Shown here: positions 48,611 through 60,141 of the stretch, one piece after another | Layout of the letters: every line of letters begins with the position of its first letter | Position numbering within the stretch: position 1 is the stretch's first letter | Source of the DNA: Celoporthe dispersa | Lineage: Eukaryota; Ascomycota; Sordariomycetes; Diaporthales; Cryphonectriaceae | Assembly: GCA_016584495.1 (NCBI GenBank) | Contig: WAID01000013.1 | Location: 2,170,001-2,234,000 of the forward strand | DNA: 64,000 bases | Direction of reading: 5' to 3' | Made by a program: the position numbers and the translations under genes | The notes under the pieces: model-generated | Database searches by the model: none | The model's input: the letters and a program-made list of their open reading frames with translations, nothing else | Told to the model about the DNA's origin: nothing

Positions 48611-49016
48611 GTCGAATGATTACTGATGAGAAATATGGCAGTTCGATGTCTTTGGGACAGCACGGTCGTGATGCCTTGTGTGAGATCGAGATTCCAGCTG
48701 ACAGCTGGAGTGTTAATTTTGAGGGCCGAGGTGGAAGGACGAGACCCGCCTCATCGAGTTTAGTGACTGCAGAAGTTTGCTTGTGGTTTGACAAATGTAA
48801 CAATAAGATTCCCACTGATGATTGGTCAGCGCTGGGGCTCCTGCATATGCTAATTAGCTGCAGTGCAACCTTACCAGGCCAAGAACCAGGTCTTTCTGTG
48901 GAGTGTTCAGCCGCATGCAGGCATTCGAAAACCGGTCATGGGCACTCCCTCGACTCGACTTTTTATTGTGTCGTGAACCTGTAACTTTCACCAACTGATT
49001 TTTCAAATCGAGGACG
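48611..49016. other. Divergent promoter region, Fig1 / ankyrin-CorA
   Basis: 406 bases between start codons; no coding feature is supported. Confidence 0.5.
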
Positions 49017-52000
49017 ATGGACAGGCCAAGTCCACCGTTGCAAGAGTTCGGACCAGTGCACGATGAGAGTGAGGCCTTATCAGTGGAGGGTGGGCTAGAA
49101 GATGGGCTGGCTCATTTGCCGTCACCAGGGCCAGCTCCCACTGCCAACGAGCCAGGGGATATGTCGACGGAAAACGCGAGACCAGCAGAGGCCGATCCGA
49201 TTCAGTCAACAGAACAACATCCTCCATTTACAGGGCCAAAGCAAGATGATGTTTTATGGACCCCTTTACATATTGCCGTCGAGTCTCGGGACAAGGATCT
49301 CGTCCAGGAGTTGGTGGACCGAGGCGACACCTTGGAGGCCGCTGCTTCAGATGGCAGAAAGCCCCTGCTTCTCGCTGCGGAAAATGGGTTTGTGGAGATC
49401 GTCGAGTTATTAGCAAGGAGCGCATCCATCGAATCTGCCAACGAAGCTGACCACTCGACGGCCCTGATCCGGGCGTGCGAGCAAGGTCATGATGCAGTGG
49501 TCAAGCTTCTCATCGAGAAAGGCGCGGATATCGAAGCGAAACGCACGGATGGCCAGACGCCTTTGCTCATCACTGTGGCATCAGGAAACAAGGACCTGGT
49601 CCAATACCTCCTACGACACGGAGCAGACAAGAAAGCAGAGTCGGAAGACGGGAAGACGGCTGAGGACCTCGCGAAGAATGACGAGGGCCTCCTCAAGATC
49701 CTCAGGCAGAACTACCTTCTTCAAGGGCCAGAGATCGGACCCAAGAAGAGTGAGCCAGAATTGCGGTTCAAGAATGTGCGCTTCCCTGAGATGCCAAAGA
49801 ATTCAATCAAGCAGGCGGCTTGCAAATCCGTGCAGGCGGTAGTTGTCCAATTCTTCATCGGACGCAGCGAGCAACGCTCTCAGCCAATCCTGGTCTCTGT
49901 AGATGAGCTCATATATGGGAAAGGTCCCAGCGCAATCTTTGGCTCGCCTCCTAAGAGTCCACCTCTCAGCCCACCCGCTAGCTCTCAAGGACAAAAAGCT
50001 AGAAGAGGAGAACCAACCTTCACTTGGTACCACATTCCGGCAAACAACGTATGATTCCCTGTTATAACTCTGACTTTGATCAGACTGAGCTGACTGCCGC
50101 GGACAGATAACGTGGGTGAATGTATGGGATACCCTCATCGAAGGAGAAAAGATTGAAGCAAGAAAGCATCCTTACTGATTTGTGGGGATTAGGACCTCAT
50201 TGTTCGCTTGCTTGCTGAACGAAAACCCGATGCTGCGATGCCGGACGACGATTTCCGATCAAAACTGGGACTCAGTCCTGTAAAAGGACGTGGCACACGC
50301 AAGAGGACCGGTGCCTTTTCTTATATGAGACCATTTTCCAAGTCTCTCAAGGTTGGCAATTATTTATTAAGCTCACTGGGATGTATTATGGCGATGCTGA
50401 CCCCATGAACGCAGACGGATCCAAGTATGACATGGCACAATGGAAAGACGGAGCAGTCCGTCTCATTTGTATGACTATATCTTGTTTCGAGACACTATCC
50501 AGGTTGAATATGAAGGCTGATATCATATCACCAGATTCCATATCTCCATTATGAAACATCCGAAGATCACAGAGAAGCGAGTCAAGCGACACAGACCCTC
50601 CTCAACCTTGTCAAAAGAGGCTTCAATAAAGTACCCCATACTGATCCTTTACCTGGGAGCGCACCCTTCGATGTATCACGTCGCCGCGGTCCACCGCCAG
50701 TGCCTTTTCCCGTCCCCCCTCCTGGCACGCCTCCTTCTGGTATGCCTCGCCACGACTACGAACCGACTGCTCCGCCACTTGGTCCACAGCTCCCATCTCG
50801 CCTACCAACTGGAATCTTTGCGGCGCGTCCTCCACCGCCAGATCAGTCTTTGTTTACGCCTGAACCTACTTTTACACCCCTAGTAAACGCTCCTCCCGAT
50901 GCTCACACCGACCTCAGGGTCCGAGGGGGTGGTGTCCGAGCCGAGAAGACTATTTTCCCACTCCCACCAACAAAAGCGCGACCGCAGTCAAAGTTCCCGT
51001 CATTTCCATGGTTCCCAGGCCACGGACGCCCAAAAACATTCAAAAAGAAGGAAAAGAAGACAGCCGATGATGATGATGTATACCGGATATACCAGACTGC
51101 GAAAGATGAGGTCCCTACTGCGCTTCTCATACGCGGGTATGGACTCCCCGAGGAGAATGGACAAGCCCCATTCCAGCCACGGAGGACATTAGATCAATAC
51201 TTCTACTCCCATCTTGATAACATCGCTCACCGCGACCAAGATCAGGTGGTGTATCGCTATACTAAACAAGACAGGTCGCCCAAGATCTTCATGGTTGATC
51301 AGGTGTGGCTGTGGGTCATTAATGGAGGTATGAGTACCATTAACAACTTCACATCTCATTGCTCCAGCTAATATAATCGACCCAGACACTCTCATCACCT
51401 GCGTTCCTACTCGGTGGCGTACTGAAACCGCCAAATCGCCCCCATGGGTGGCAATGGCAGTACCTGAAGATGATCTACTCCAAGGTCCGCCAATCGAGCC
51501 ATCAGGACCAACAGATGATATTCTTGAACCTTATTTCATGACTCCAGCCTATGAGAACTTGAACCAAGATCCCGACATACCGGATCTCATTTCAGAGATC
51601 ATAGACGTCCAGCCTACTGAGGGAAATCACTTTAATGTGCACACCAGACCTCGCAGTCAAGAGGCCTCTGCCGCAGATCCCATGGATGTCCAGCATAGAA
51701 TCATGCGCCATCTTAAAGAATCAGCAAGAGAGCCCGTCACATCCATATACGATTTGGCTGGTCTGATTGCTACCTGCTGTGTTTCTGTGTTTGACGAGAA
51801 CCAGATTCCCGAGGAGATGCAATTTTTGACTTTTTCGAGCGCTCGATAGGCAGTGTTGTAAGTGATCCGCCGCAATTCATTGCATGATATTAATCTGCTC
51901 CTGACTAGAAGTAATTAGATCGAGCAAGCGACGCAGAGCCTCTACGACTTCAAGAAAGAGCTAAGTTTCAACGCCATCCACCACGGCGAGCCGACGGATG

Positions 52001-53247
52001 ATGACCTCAACATCTCGACAGAGATCGACCTACTTGTTGAGATAGAAGACATACAGGATGAGTTGCGGATTTTAAAACTAGTCCTAAAAGACCAAAAGAT
52101 GGCTTCACAGCAGCTGGACTCTATCCTTTTGCAGGGGAGAAAGAGGCTTGGCCTTGCTCACCACGAGAGCGAGGAGGTCCATTCTCTGATAGACCTGAGC
52201 TGTCTGAAACATCACTCCGACCGGATAGTCGAGATGGAGAAGCTGGCCGAGACGGCACATGATTCGGTGAGTGAACTTGACCAGACAGGCCAGGCCAGAT
52301 ATAATGCATTACTGGCGAATACTTGACCAGCTTGGAATTTTGGTAATACTGAATATTTGGCAGCTCAAACATCTCATCGACCTAAAGCAGAAACAGGCCA
52401 ATTTCTCCGAAGCTATCTCTTCGCGTAAATTAGCAAGAGAGACGGCCAAGAACACGGAATTGCAGATCAAGCAGACGGAAGAGATGAACAAACAAGCAGA
52501 AGAGACTGCTAGGCAGGGGAAAGTCCTAATGGTCTTCACTGTCGTTACAATCATCTTTGTGCGCCTCCCAATAATCTTGAGCTGAGAAGAAATTCACACC
52601 ATCCACGCCATGCCCTTCTCTAAGGGGTAAGCATAGGGTTGGAGTCCGTGTCCGATTCACTAACCAGCTCACAGCTACCCTTATCGTTCATGGCGGCCTT
52701 CTTCGCCATCAACATCGATGCCTTTCCTGTCAACGAGGCTGGCAAACTTGAACTAGGCTACATCCTGAAATACATGCGTAAGTCGCCATGTCACGTGGCA
52801 TTGCAATCGTTCCACTCCAAATAGCACCTTTGGGATCAACGCCACCTTCGCACTTCCGATCTGGTCAGCTACTAACATGAATCCAAACCTCTAGTAAGTA
52901 TCAGCCTCGCCCTGGCCATCCCGTTTGTTCTGCTCGTTTTCAGAATGGACGACGTGAAGCATATGGTCAAGGATGTCCACGGAGGCGTCCTCAGGGCCCT
53001 AAACTCCCCACGTCTTATCCCAGTCCTTGGTTACGGCATTCTGGGTCTCATCTTTGTTGTTGTACCGTCTATAACCTGGACCTCAAAGCTGGCTATCACG
53101 GCAAAGGTCGCAGTCACGGTCTGCCTTGCGCTGGCCGTATTGCTTGTCGCTCTGGGTTTGGGTCTGAAGAGGTTGATGGACATAGCACGAGGTGTGACAG
53201 GTCGTTCGACGGCGACAAGTAATTCGGGGTCCTTTTTGTCTGATTGA
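49017..53247 (+). CDS. Ankyrin-repeat protein with CorA-like membrane domain
   Basis: Ten exons: 49017-50048, 50107-50121, 50193-50351, 50415-50468, 50535-51327, 51386-51857, 51919-52266, 52364-52558, 52675-52777 and 52895-53247; about 1,174 codons. Residues 78-215 hold ankyrin repeats (WTPLHIAVESRDKDLV, STALIRACEQGHDAVV, QTPLLITVASGNKDLV). The middle has IPYLHYETSEDHR, RRTLDQYFYSHL and DQVWLWVINGGDTLITCVPTRW, typical of fungal CorA-like proteins. The C-terminus has hydrophobic segments (TVVTIIFLPLSFMAAFFAINI, LALAIPFVLLVF and two more). The GMN signature of true magnesium channels is absent, so transport is doubtful. One frame break, a missing base in the T run 51823-51827, is inferred; allowing for it, all ten exons stay in frame. 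Exon 2 is only five codons. Such proteins are frequent in accessory regions of moulds. Confidence 0.85.
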
Positions 53248-54018
53248 AACCTACGTGCTGTTGAGGCTGATTTGAATGTTGAGCATGAGACATTATGTGC
53301 TTCAAACACATGCGTCATGTTGAATTTTTGAATGTTATTACAAGCACATTGCTCTTTCGATATACCCCAATGAATGCGAAGGATATGCTGTCATTTCAAC
53401 TTTCTGGCTTCGATGGAAATTAGCAATCACAAAAGGAGTCGCATTCTTGTGGATGCGGAAACCCTTGCTTCACAAGGCGGATTAACCTACTGTTCTCTCT
53501 CTCTCTCTTTCCTCCTTCCCTCTTGCTTCTGATCTCGTTCTGACCTTTTCTCCCCCCCCCCCCTCTCTCTCCCTTTCTTGTATGCCTTCCTTCCTTTTAC
53601 AATGCAGATCAATGATTCTTAAACACTTTTCACCATTATCTTGGCTCTCGGTGTATTTTCACCCTCTAATCGGCCTCTTCTATGAAAATGATCATGGTAT
53701 TCTTCTCAAGCATAGCACGAATGCATCGCCTTTAACCTCAGTGATTTCTTTCCCCAGAAGGCTGTCTTCATTTACAAATGCCGTAGCTCTTACGTTTGAG
53801 CACCAACATTCGGATTTTATGCGACAGCTAAAAGGGGTGGTCACATCGTGATAGTAGCATATAACAGTGCCAAGATTAAATGTAGTACTTATTCCAAAGC
53901 AAGATCTTGTATGTTGCAGTGATGGGATGGTTTATATGATGAATGCGTGTGATGGTAGGGGTTACAAGGCCCGCTTTTCCACAGCAATGACATTTGGATG
54001 GGTTGAGCACAGTGACAT
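53248..54018. other. Gene-free stretch with pyrimidine runs
   Basis: 771 bases, including a CT/C run at 53494-53575. No coding region is supported. Confidence 0.55.
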
Positions 54019-54843
54019 ATGGCCATGCACCCAGATGGCACTGGTACTACGGCCTCGCAAGCAGGACAGCATGCTCAGGCCGTGAGACGTGTCAAACAGG
54101 CCTGTCGCCCTTGCTCGCAGGCCAAATTGCGCTGTGACGGCGGGGGAAAATGCGGACGCTGCAATTCGAGACATAGAATGCTCTTACGCCGCACCTGGTT
54201 CCTGGCCGATGTTTGCTTCAGCTCACCAGGCGATTTGTCTATTACCAGCTCCTCGACAGTCAATACGCGCTATCCTTTGATTGTCCGCCTATCATACCCA
54301 CTGACTTGCTCCGGGTGCCACTTCCTAGCACAGAAGCTTTGTGGCATAAGCCAACAGCCTCTTCCTGGTTTGAAGGCTTCGTGCAGCTGGGTTAGTCTGT
54401 ACTGCCGTCTATAGGCGTGCGCAAGGCCGCCCATACTAATGAAAGCAAGACTTAGGTCCGGAAACATCACCCATTGTGCGCCTTGAGTTGAATCACCTGT
54501 ACAGCACCAAGAATCGCAGAAAGGAGCTCGGTGATTTCGTGGTTCTGCTGTTGGCCATAGGGGTATCTCGGAACACGTTGCAGTCTCAGCGCAATTCTGT
54601 GTGCGACTCTCAACCTGGAGCCCTCAGTGATCTGCCGTCTATATGGATAGGAAGGACTCGCATATTAATTCGTTTTTGGCCACCAGAATTCAACCCTTTC
54701 CGTTGAAGCAACTATTTCTACTGGTCCTAGGGCTGCATATCACGGCAACAGGAGAATGTGCAAGCTTATCGCCATACGAGATTTGTTCTCTCCCCTTTCA
54801 GCTTGAGAGGGGTGGGATATCCGACGGACTATCTGAAGCCTAA
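54019..54843 (+). pseudogene. Degraded Zn(II)2Cys6 transcription factor
   Basis: The first frame has RRVKQACRPCSQAKLRC...KCGRC, five cysteines of a Zn(II)2Cys6 cluster. The sixth (RDIECSYAAPG) appears only in another frame, so a small indel lies near 54165. About 15 codons later, in a third frame, comes a piece like the fungal transcription factor core: RRFVYYQLLDSQYALSFDCPP and STEALWHKPTASSWFEGF. In an intact gene several hundred residues separate these parts, so the middle has been lost. Downstream fragments to about 54840 may be C-terminal remains. It overlaps the 3' end of the next minus-strand gene. A multi-intron functional gene is unlikely. Confidence 0.65.
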
Positions 54844-55929
54844 TAATTTTTCCCGTCTGTATGTTGCAAGCCTTCTCTTCTTATAGTGTACCGCCTCTAT
54901 GAAGTTGTTTACAAACACGCAAATGAATAAAAAGAAGATGAGACCGGCTGCTATAAGAGGCCCTAGGATAGAAAAGACAGTAAATCCGTACGAAGCTGAT
55001 TGGAATACACGATCTCCTCCAAGGGATGTCGCCAGTCCGACCTGCATAGCTGTGAGCACGATAGCAATATAGACGGTTACCGATGCAAGCCAGGCAAAGT
55101 TATCTTGGAAATATGCCCCGTACTGCTGCCACCCTATCATGTAGCCACGGAAGACAGAGCGGCCAGAAAGCATGAAGATGATGTTGAGACGGCCAAGCCG
55201 AAGCTCACCGTAAAGAAAACGTGCGTTAACCTTGTGGTCAATGTCGTTGATGTTGAGTATCTCAGAGACGAGGGCCCTCCAGCCAAGCCACTCGACCTCC
55301 TCCGGCAGCAGGTGTTTCTCTTTCGCGATGAAAAAATCGCTCTCGTGGCTAACCAGGCCTGCATAAGAGGACAGGAAGCCGAGCGCTTTTGCGCGAAGTC
55401 CCTGTCGGCAGTTCCGATCGCCCTCCTCGCCACCGTTATTTCTATCCCTCGGGCCAGGGCAGTCTTGTGGGCACGACAGATGGTCTCTCCAGAAGGACGG
55501 GTCGAGCAAGAATCGCGGCACTGGTTTGAGAAACATCCGGCCGGTCGTCCAGACCAGATGCATATTCATATCCTCCGTAACGAGAATTTCCCGGCCCAGG
55601 ATAAGCTGATGGTGAAGCGGGCGGGGTGGCATCGGCCTGCCTGCGACCCACAGCCAGCCAAAGATAGAGTTCAGTCGCTGGAGATCCAGCTCCTGCTTGA
55701 GAAATCCGAGGTCGTCGTCATCGGGGGCGCAGAGATGGGTTAAGCGGTTGACTGTAACGCGGTATGACGCGGGGAAGAGGCAGCCAGGGCGCGACGCGTT
55801 GGGGGTGGTAGCGCCCTGGCTCTGCAAGACGCACGTGGAGAACGGAGGGTTCTAGCACAGAGCCTGTCAGCTTGTTTCGCCGGACAAAGTACGATGCTGG
55901 TACGATACCTGGGTATGGTGCCTTTCCAT
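54829..55929 (-). CDS. DUF6601-family membrane protein
   Basis: A conserved fungal family of unknown function. I join a 7-codon first exon (55929-55909, MERHHTQ) to 55851-54829, giving 347 residues. The larger exon has no upstream ATG of its own, and the junction TQNPPFSTCV fits the family. Marks include LDLQRLNSIFGWLWVAGRPMP, HHQLILGREILVTEDMNMHL, HLVWTTGRMFLKPVPRFLLD, ALGFLSSYAGLVSHESDF, KEKHLLPEEVEWLGWR, RFLYGELRLGRLN and the membrane segments SVTVYIAIVLTAMQVGLA and ILGPLIAAGLIFFLFICVFV. No frame break is seen. Confidence 0.8.
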
Positions 55930-56558
55930 GTCGTATCTCTTTTGATTGGTTTACTGTAGCTCTATGTTGTGAAGCAGGCGTTGGAACCTGCAGCTTCGGC
56001 AGCTCTCTATGTTAGCTTCTTGAGGACATTTCCTGCGCGTCTGATCGACATATATCTTCACCGCAATACTGCTGTTGCTCCAATTGACAAGACCGGTGTG
56101 ATTGGGTGTGGAAGCGCCGCACTGCGGAGTCGCTTGGCCCCTGGTCTGGGACGTCGCGTACATGGCCATCAATATATGGCTGTTGAGCACCGGACAAGAA
56201 TCTGTGTCTGTGTCTCAGGTGGGTATTCAGATACAGTAGTGACCAATCACTCACGCTGGGGTCGCATGCACGCTTATGTCAGAGTACACTGCTGCATTTC
56301 AGCTTACGGTGGAAGCAGCCTCTACGACACATCTGCCCCGCTTTACTTACCATCTCCTGTCAATCTCTTCTAGAATCGTACTGGATCATCGTTCCGATGG
56401 AGAGGGCTTGAAGCGTGGTTCTTTCTCGCTCGCCCGAAGCATCAAGTGAGCGAGGTCATCTTTTGAGCTTCACCAGAACGACCTCGACACATGAGTCTTC
56501 CTCCTCAGCCCTTCAGGGTGGTTGATCCATCATTTGCCACGATACTGGGTGACGGACT
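55930..56558. other. Divergent promoter region, DUF6601 / NLR
   Basis: 629 bases with no supported gene. Short frames lack family features. Confidence 0.5.
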
Positions 56559-59500
56559 ATGTCCTTCTCTGCTTTCATTGGGACTCCCGGCGGGGTTTCC
56601 GCTGGACCTCAAGGGGCAGGCCGAAGTGTCATCTTGATTTGCTGTGGTCTTCTTATTACATCACTCAGTGCGCTTACCTGGATCTCCGAGCTTCATCCAC
56701 CGCGTGGGCCTGGGTTGCTACCAGGAACCTCAGGCGGAACGTTATCAAACGTTGACACAACATCTTCAGCAGAGACAGATGACGCCATCTTGGAGGTCGG
56801 AGACGCCAGCCCAGGCAACAGAGGCCGCAGCGGCAACAGACAGAGCGGGTGGTTGGATTTCCTCCATCTGAGCTCTCTTTGGCGGCGAGGAAGACCGCGC
56901 CAGGGGAGCCGTCCACCACACGCTAAAAGACCAATAGATATTCTACATGACGACGAGGGAAATGCAGCCATTGAGTAGGTTGTGATATCTCATTCAGTCT
57001 CTACAGTTCTAACCACATCTTGTCAGCATCGTTGCCGTCCATGGGCTTGCCGCGAATCCGGATTATGCCTGGGTTTGGCAGCCCAAGAATAACCCTCCTG
57101 GCCGCCCCGGATATCCGACGACGCATTTCAACTGGTTGAGAGAACTGCTCCCTGATGAGTTGTCGTCCGCCCAGCTGCCTTGTCGGGTTATGACCTTCAA
57201 CTACGACTCGAAATGGTTCATGGACGCCCCGAAACAGAGGCTCTCCAGCATTTCGGACAACTTACTAGACGGGCTTAGAAACGTGCGCGAGAAGGTAGGT
57301 CCGACACCGCATCTCCAGCGCCAGCCCGAGAGAGTAACACCCAGTTCATCAGGCCATAAGTAGACCGTTGGTCTTTATCGGTCACAGCTTCGGAGGCAAC
57401 CTCATTGAGCAGGTCTGCAGCCTTCGACGCCTTTGTTATTCATCTGATCCATATTAACTTCCAACAGGCCATCATCTCCGCGTCCCGGTGCCAGTCGGAG
57501 CACATCAAAATTGCTGAGTCCACCGTTGGAGTCATCTTCCTGGGTACGCCTCACCGAGGCAGTACAGCTGCGAAGTGGGCTGCTCTGATTGCTTCAGTTT
57601 CATCATCTTTGTTCGCCTCTGAAGAGAGGATCCTGAAAGCACTGGAAAAGCGGTCGGATTCTTTAACAGATCGGCTGCACGACTTCTCTCGCTGGCTCTT
57701 CTCCGAGTCGGTGCCCGTTGTGTGCTGCTTCGAACAGCTTGAAACGAACTACTCGTCAAGATACCTTGCTGGGAGTATAATGCCCTTCAAAGAGTTGGTG
57801 AGTGCTTAGTCTGATCACTTTTACGGACGCCGCCTAACGTTACTAGGTTGTACCCGAGGCCAGCGCTTGCATCGACGGCCATCACAAAATATCTCTCAAC
57901 ACAGACCATTTCAAGATCAACAAATTCTATGGGCTGGATGATCCGTCGTTCAAGCTTGTATATCCTGAGATCAGACGAATGGCTCGAAACGCGAAGGAGA
58001 CACTCAGGCGCCGTCAGAACCCGAGAGCTATACCTACGGACCAAGGCGCAACATCTGGCGACCTCCGAAGGTGTCTTCAGGAAATGAGGGTGTCCAATCC
58101 TCGAGACATTCTGTCAGATATCTGCTTCCAAAAAGGGAAAAGGGTGGAACATACCTGCGAGTGGATCTTGAAGCGAGAAGAGTTCTCCGCCTGGGCTGCC
58201 AACAGCAGTTCACAGCTTCTTCGTCTCATCGGCTCTCCTGGTATTGGAAAAACCATGATGTCCACGTTCCTCGTTGAGGTCATCAAGGAAAAGGTCGAGA
58301 AATACGCAGACAGCACATTTGCATACTTCTTCTGCGACGACAAAAATCAAGACCGGCGAACGCCGACCGCTCTCCTTCGGAGCCTCATCTGGCAGCTGCT
58401 GTTGCAGAGGAACGAACTCTTTCGCCACATCCAGCAGGACTTTGACAAGCACAAGGAAGGTCGCATTTTCGATGACCTCTTCGATAATTTCTCCGCTCTC
58501 TGGCGAATTTTGAAAGACATGCTCCAAGATGCGGATGCCGGCGAAGTATTCATCCTCATCGATGCTCTGGACGAGTGTGATCGGTCCACGCGCGGGGGTT
58601 TACTCTTCAAGATGAAGGAATTCTTCCAGGAATCACCTCATTCAGAACGGAAGTCCAAACTCCTCGTCACCAGCCGACCCCAGATAAGCGACATTGAATA
58701 TGAGCTTAGCACAATTGGAGTCTCTTTGCAGATGGATTCGAGCGAAGTCAATACTGATCTTTCTAAATACATCTCGACCAAAGTTGAGGACCTGGCGCAA
58801 CGGAGGTCATACAGCGAAACATTACAACACGATGTTAGAAAGGCTCTTTCAGATCAAGCTGGAGGCACCTTCCTCTGGGTATCTCTCATGCTCAATGAAC
58901 TGAAGCACGTACCATTATATGACGTCCGACCCAAGCTGAAGGATCTCCCTGAGGGGCTTGACAAAACCTATACCACGATTCTGGACAGAAACATTTCAGA
59001 AAATAGGCGGCAGGATGCTCAATTTCTCTTGCGCATCATGGTCGCTGCCCGGCGCCCATTGAGAAGCAAGGAACTGGGAGACTTGTTCGCGCTTTGGAAG
59101 AGTGGCTCAGTGATATCAAGTCACGACGCTGGTGATTACATGGCCATCTGTTCGTCATGCAGCTCCATCATCAATTTCGACGGCAATGACTACAGCAAAA
59201 CTGTCAATTTCTGCCACCAATCAGTGAAAGACTTCCTGATCAACGACCATGGGGGTTCAAGTGAAGCGTGGTACCACGTTTCCCCAGAAGGTGCGGATTT
59301 TCTCATGTTCGAAATGTGCTGGAGCTATTTGAGTAGCAAACACTTTGGGGAGGGCAGTCTGGTTGTCTACCGCGAAGGTAACTACTTATTCAGACGGCTT
59401 TCGTATGAGTTGGAAGATCATGTCCAAAAGCATCCATTCATGGCATATGCTTGCGCTGAATGGGATAACCATGCCATCTCAAGCTACCAGGCTCTTCCTC

Positions 59501-60141
59501 GACCGAAAGACTTAAGGATCAACATTTCGAGTGCACCTACATTGCGCGACGCTTGGTTGCTGCGGACGGCTCAGGAAGGACAGACCGAGATATTGAGCTT
59601 ACTTTGTAAAGGAGCTGCAGACCTGAACTTTGGGGACGAGAGAAGGAGGACGCCGCTATTCTTGGCTGCTTTAAAAGGGCACGAGACTATTGTGAAGCTG
59701 CTACTTGATACAGGCAAAGTCGATCCTGACCCGAGAAATAGATATAGCCAAACGCCGCTATCCCAAGCTGCTATGGAAGGGCACGAGGCTATTGTCAAGC
59801 TGCTACTTGATACAAGCAAAATTGATCCTGATTCGAAAGATGAAGATGGTCAAACGCCGCTATTCTGGGCTGCTAGGGAAGGGCACGAAGCTATTGTCAA
59901 GCTGCTACTTGATACAAGCAAAGTTGATCCTGACTCGAAAAATGAAGATAGTCAAACGCCGCTATTCTGGGCTGCTAGGGAAGGGCACAAGGCTATTGTC
60001 AAGCTGCTACTTGATACAGGCAACGTCGATCCTGATTCGAAAGATATATATAATCAGACACCGCTACTCTGGGCTGCTAGGGAAGGGCATGAGGCTGTTG
60101 TCAAGCTACTCAAAGCGCAGAAAAAGCAGTCACCAAGCTGA
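56559..60141 (+). CDS. Fungal NLR: SesB-like alpha/beta hydrolase, NACHT, ankyrin repeats
   Basis: A STAND-class immune-type receptor. Exons 56559-56974, 57027-57294, 57353-57412, 57468-57797 and 57847-60141 give 1,122 residues with no frame break. Residues 1-138 hold a hydrophobic segment (SVILICCGLLITSLSALTW) and a variable region. The hydrolase (about 139-375) has IVAVHGLAANPDYAW, the nucleophile elbow GHSFGG and FLGTPHRGST, as in SesB/SERAC1-like domains. The NACHT has Walker A GSPGIGKT (about residue 490), Walker B VFILIDALDECD (about 590) and LLVTSRPQ. A helical region follows, then five ankyrin units of 34 residues up to the stop. Known family role: sensing non-self by the repeats and triggering a lethal or defensive response through the N-terminal domain. 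The ligand here is unknown. An upstream ATG at 56491 is out of frame. Confidence 0.9.
59634..60120 (+). repeat. 102-bp near-identical ankyrin-coding repeats
   Basis: Five units of 34 codons. Units three to five share long identical stretches such as gctgctagggaagggcac and attgtcaagctgctacttga, including silent positions. Variation clusters at a few codons at the unit junctions (KDEDG, KNEDS, KDIYN) and at TSKV/TGNV. Confidence 0.92.

Noticed and set aside
49017..53247. True magnesium transporter
   Set aside because: No GMN motif at the membrane segment; only the overall CorA-like layout is present.
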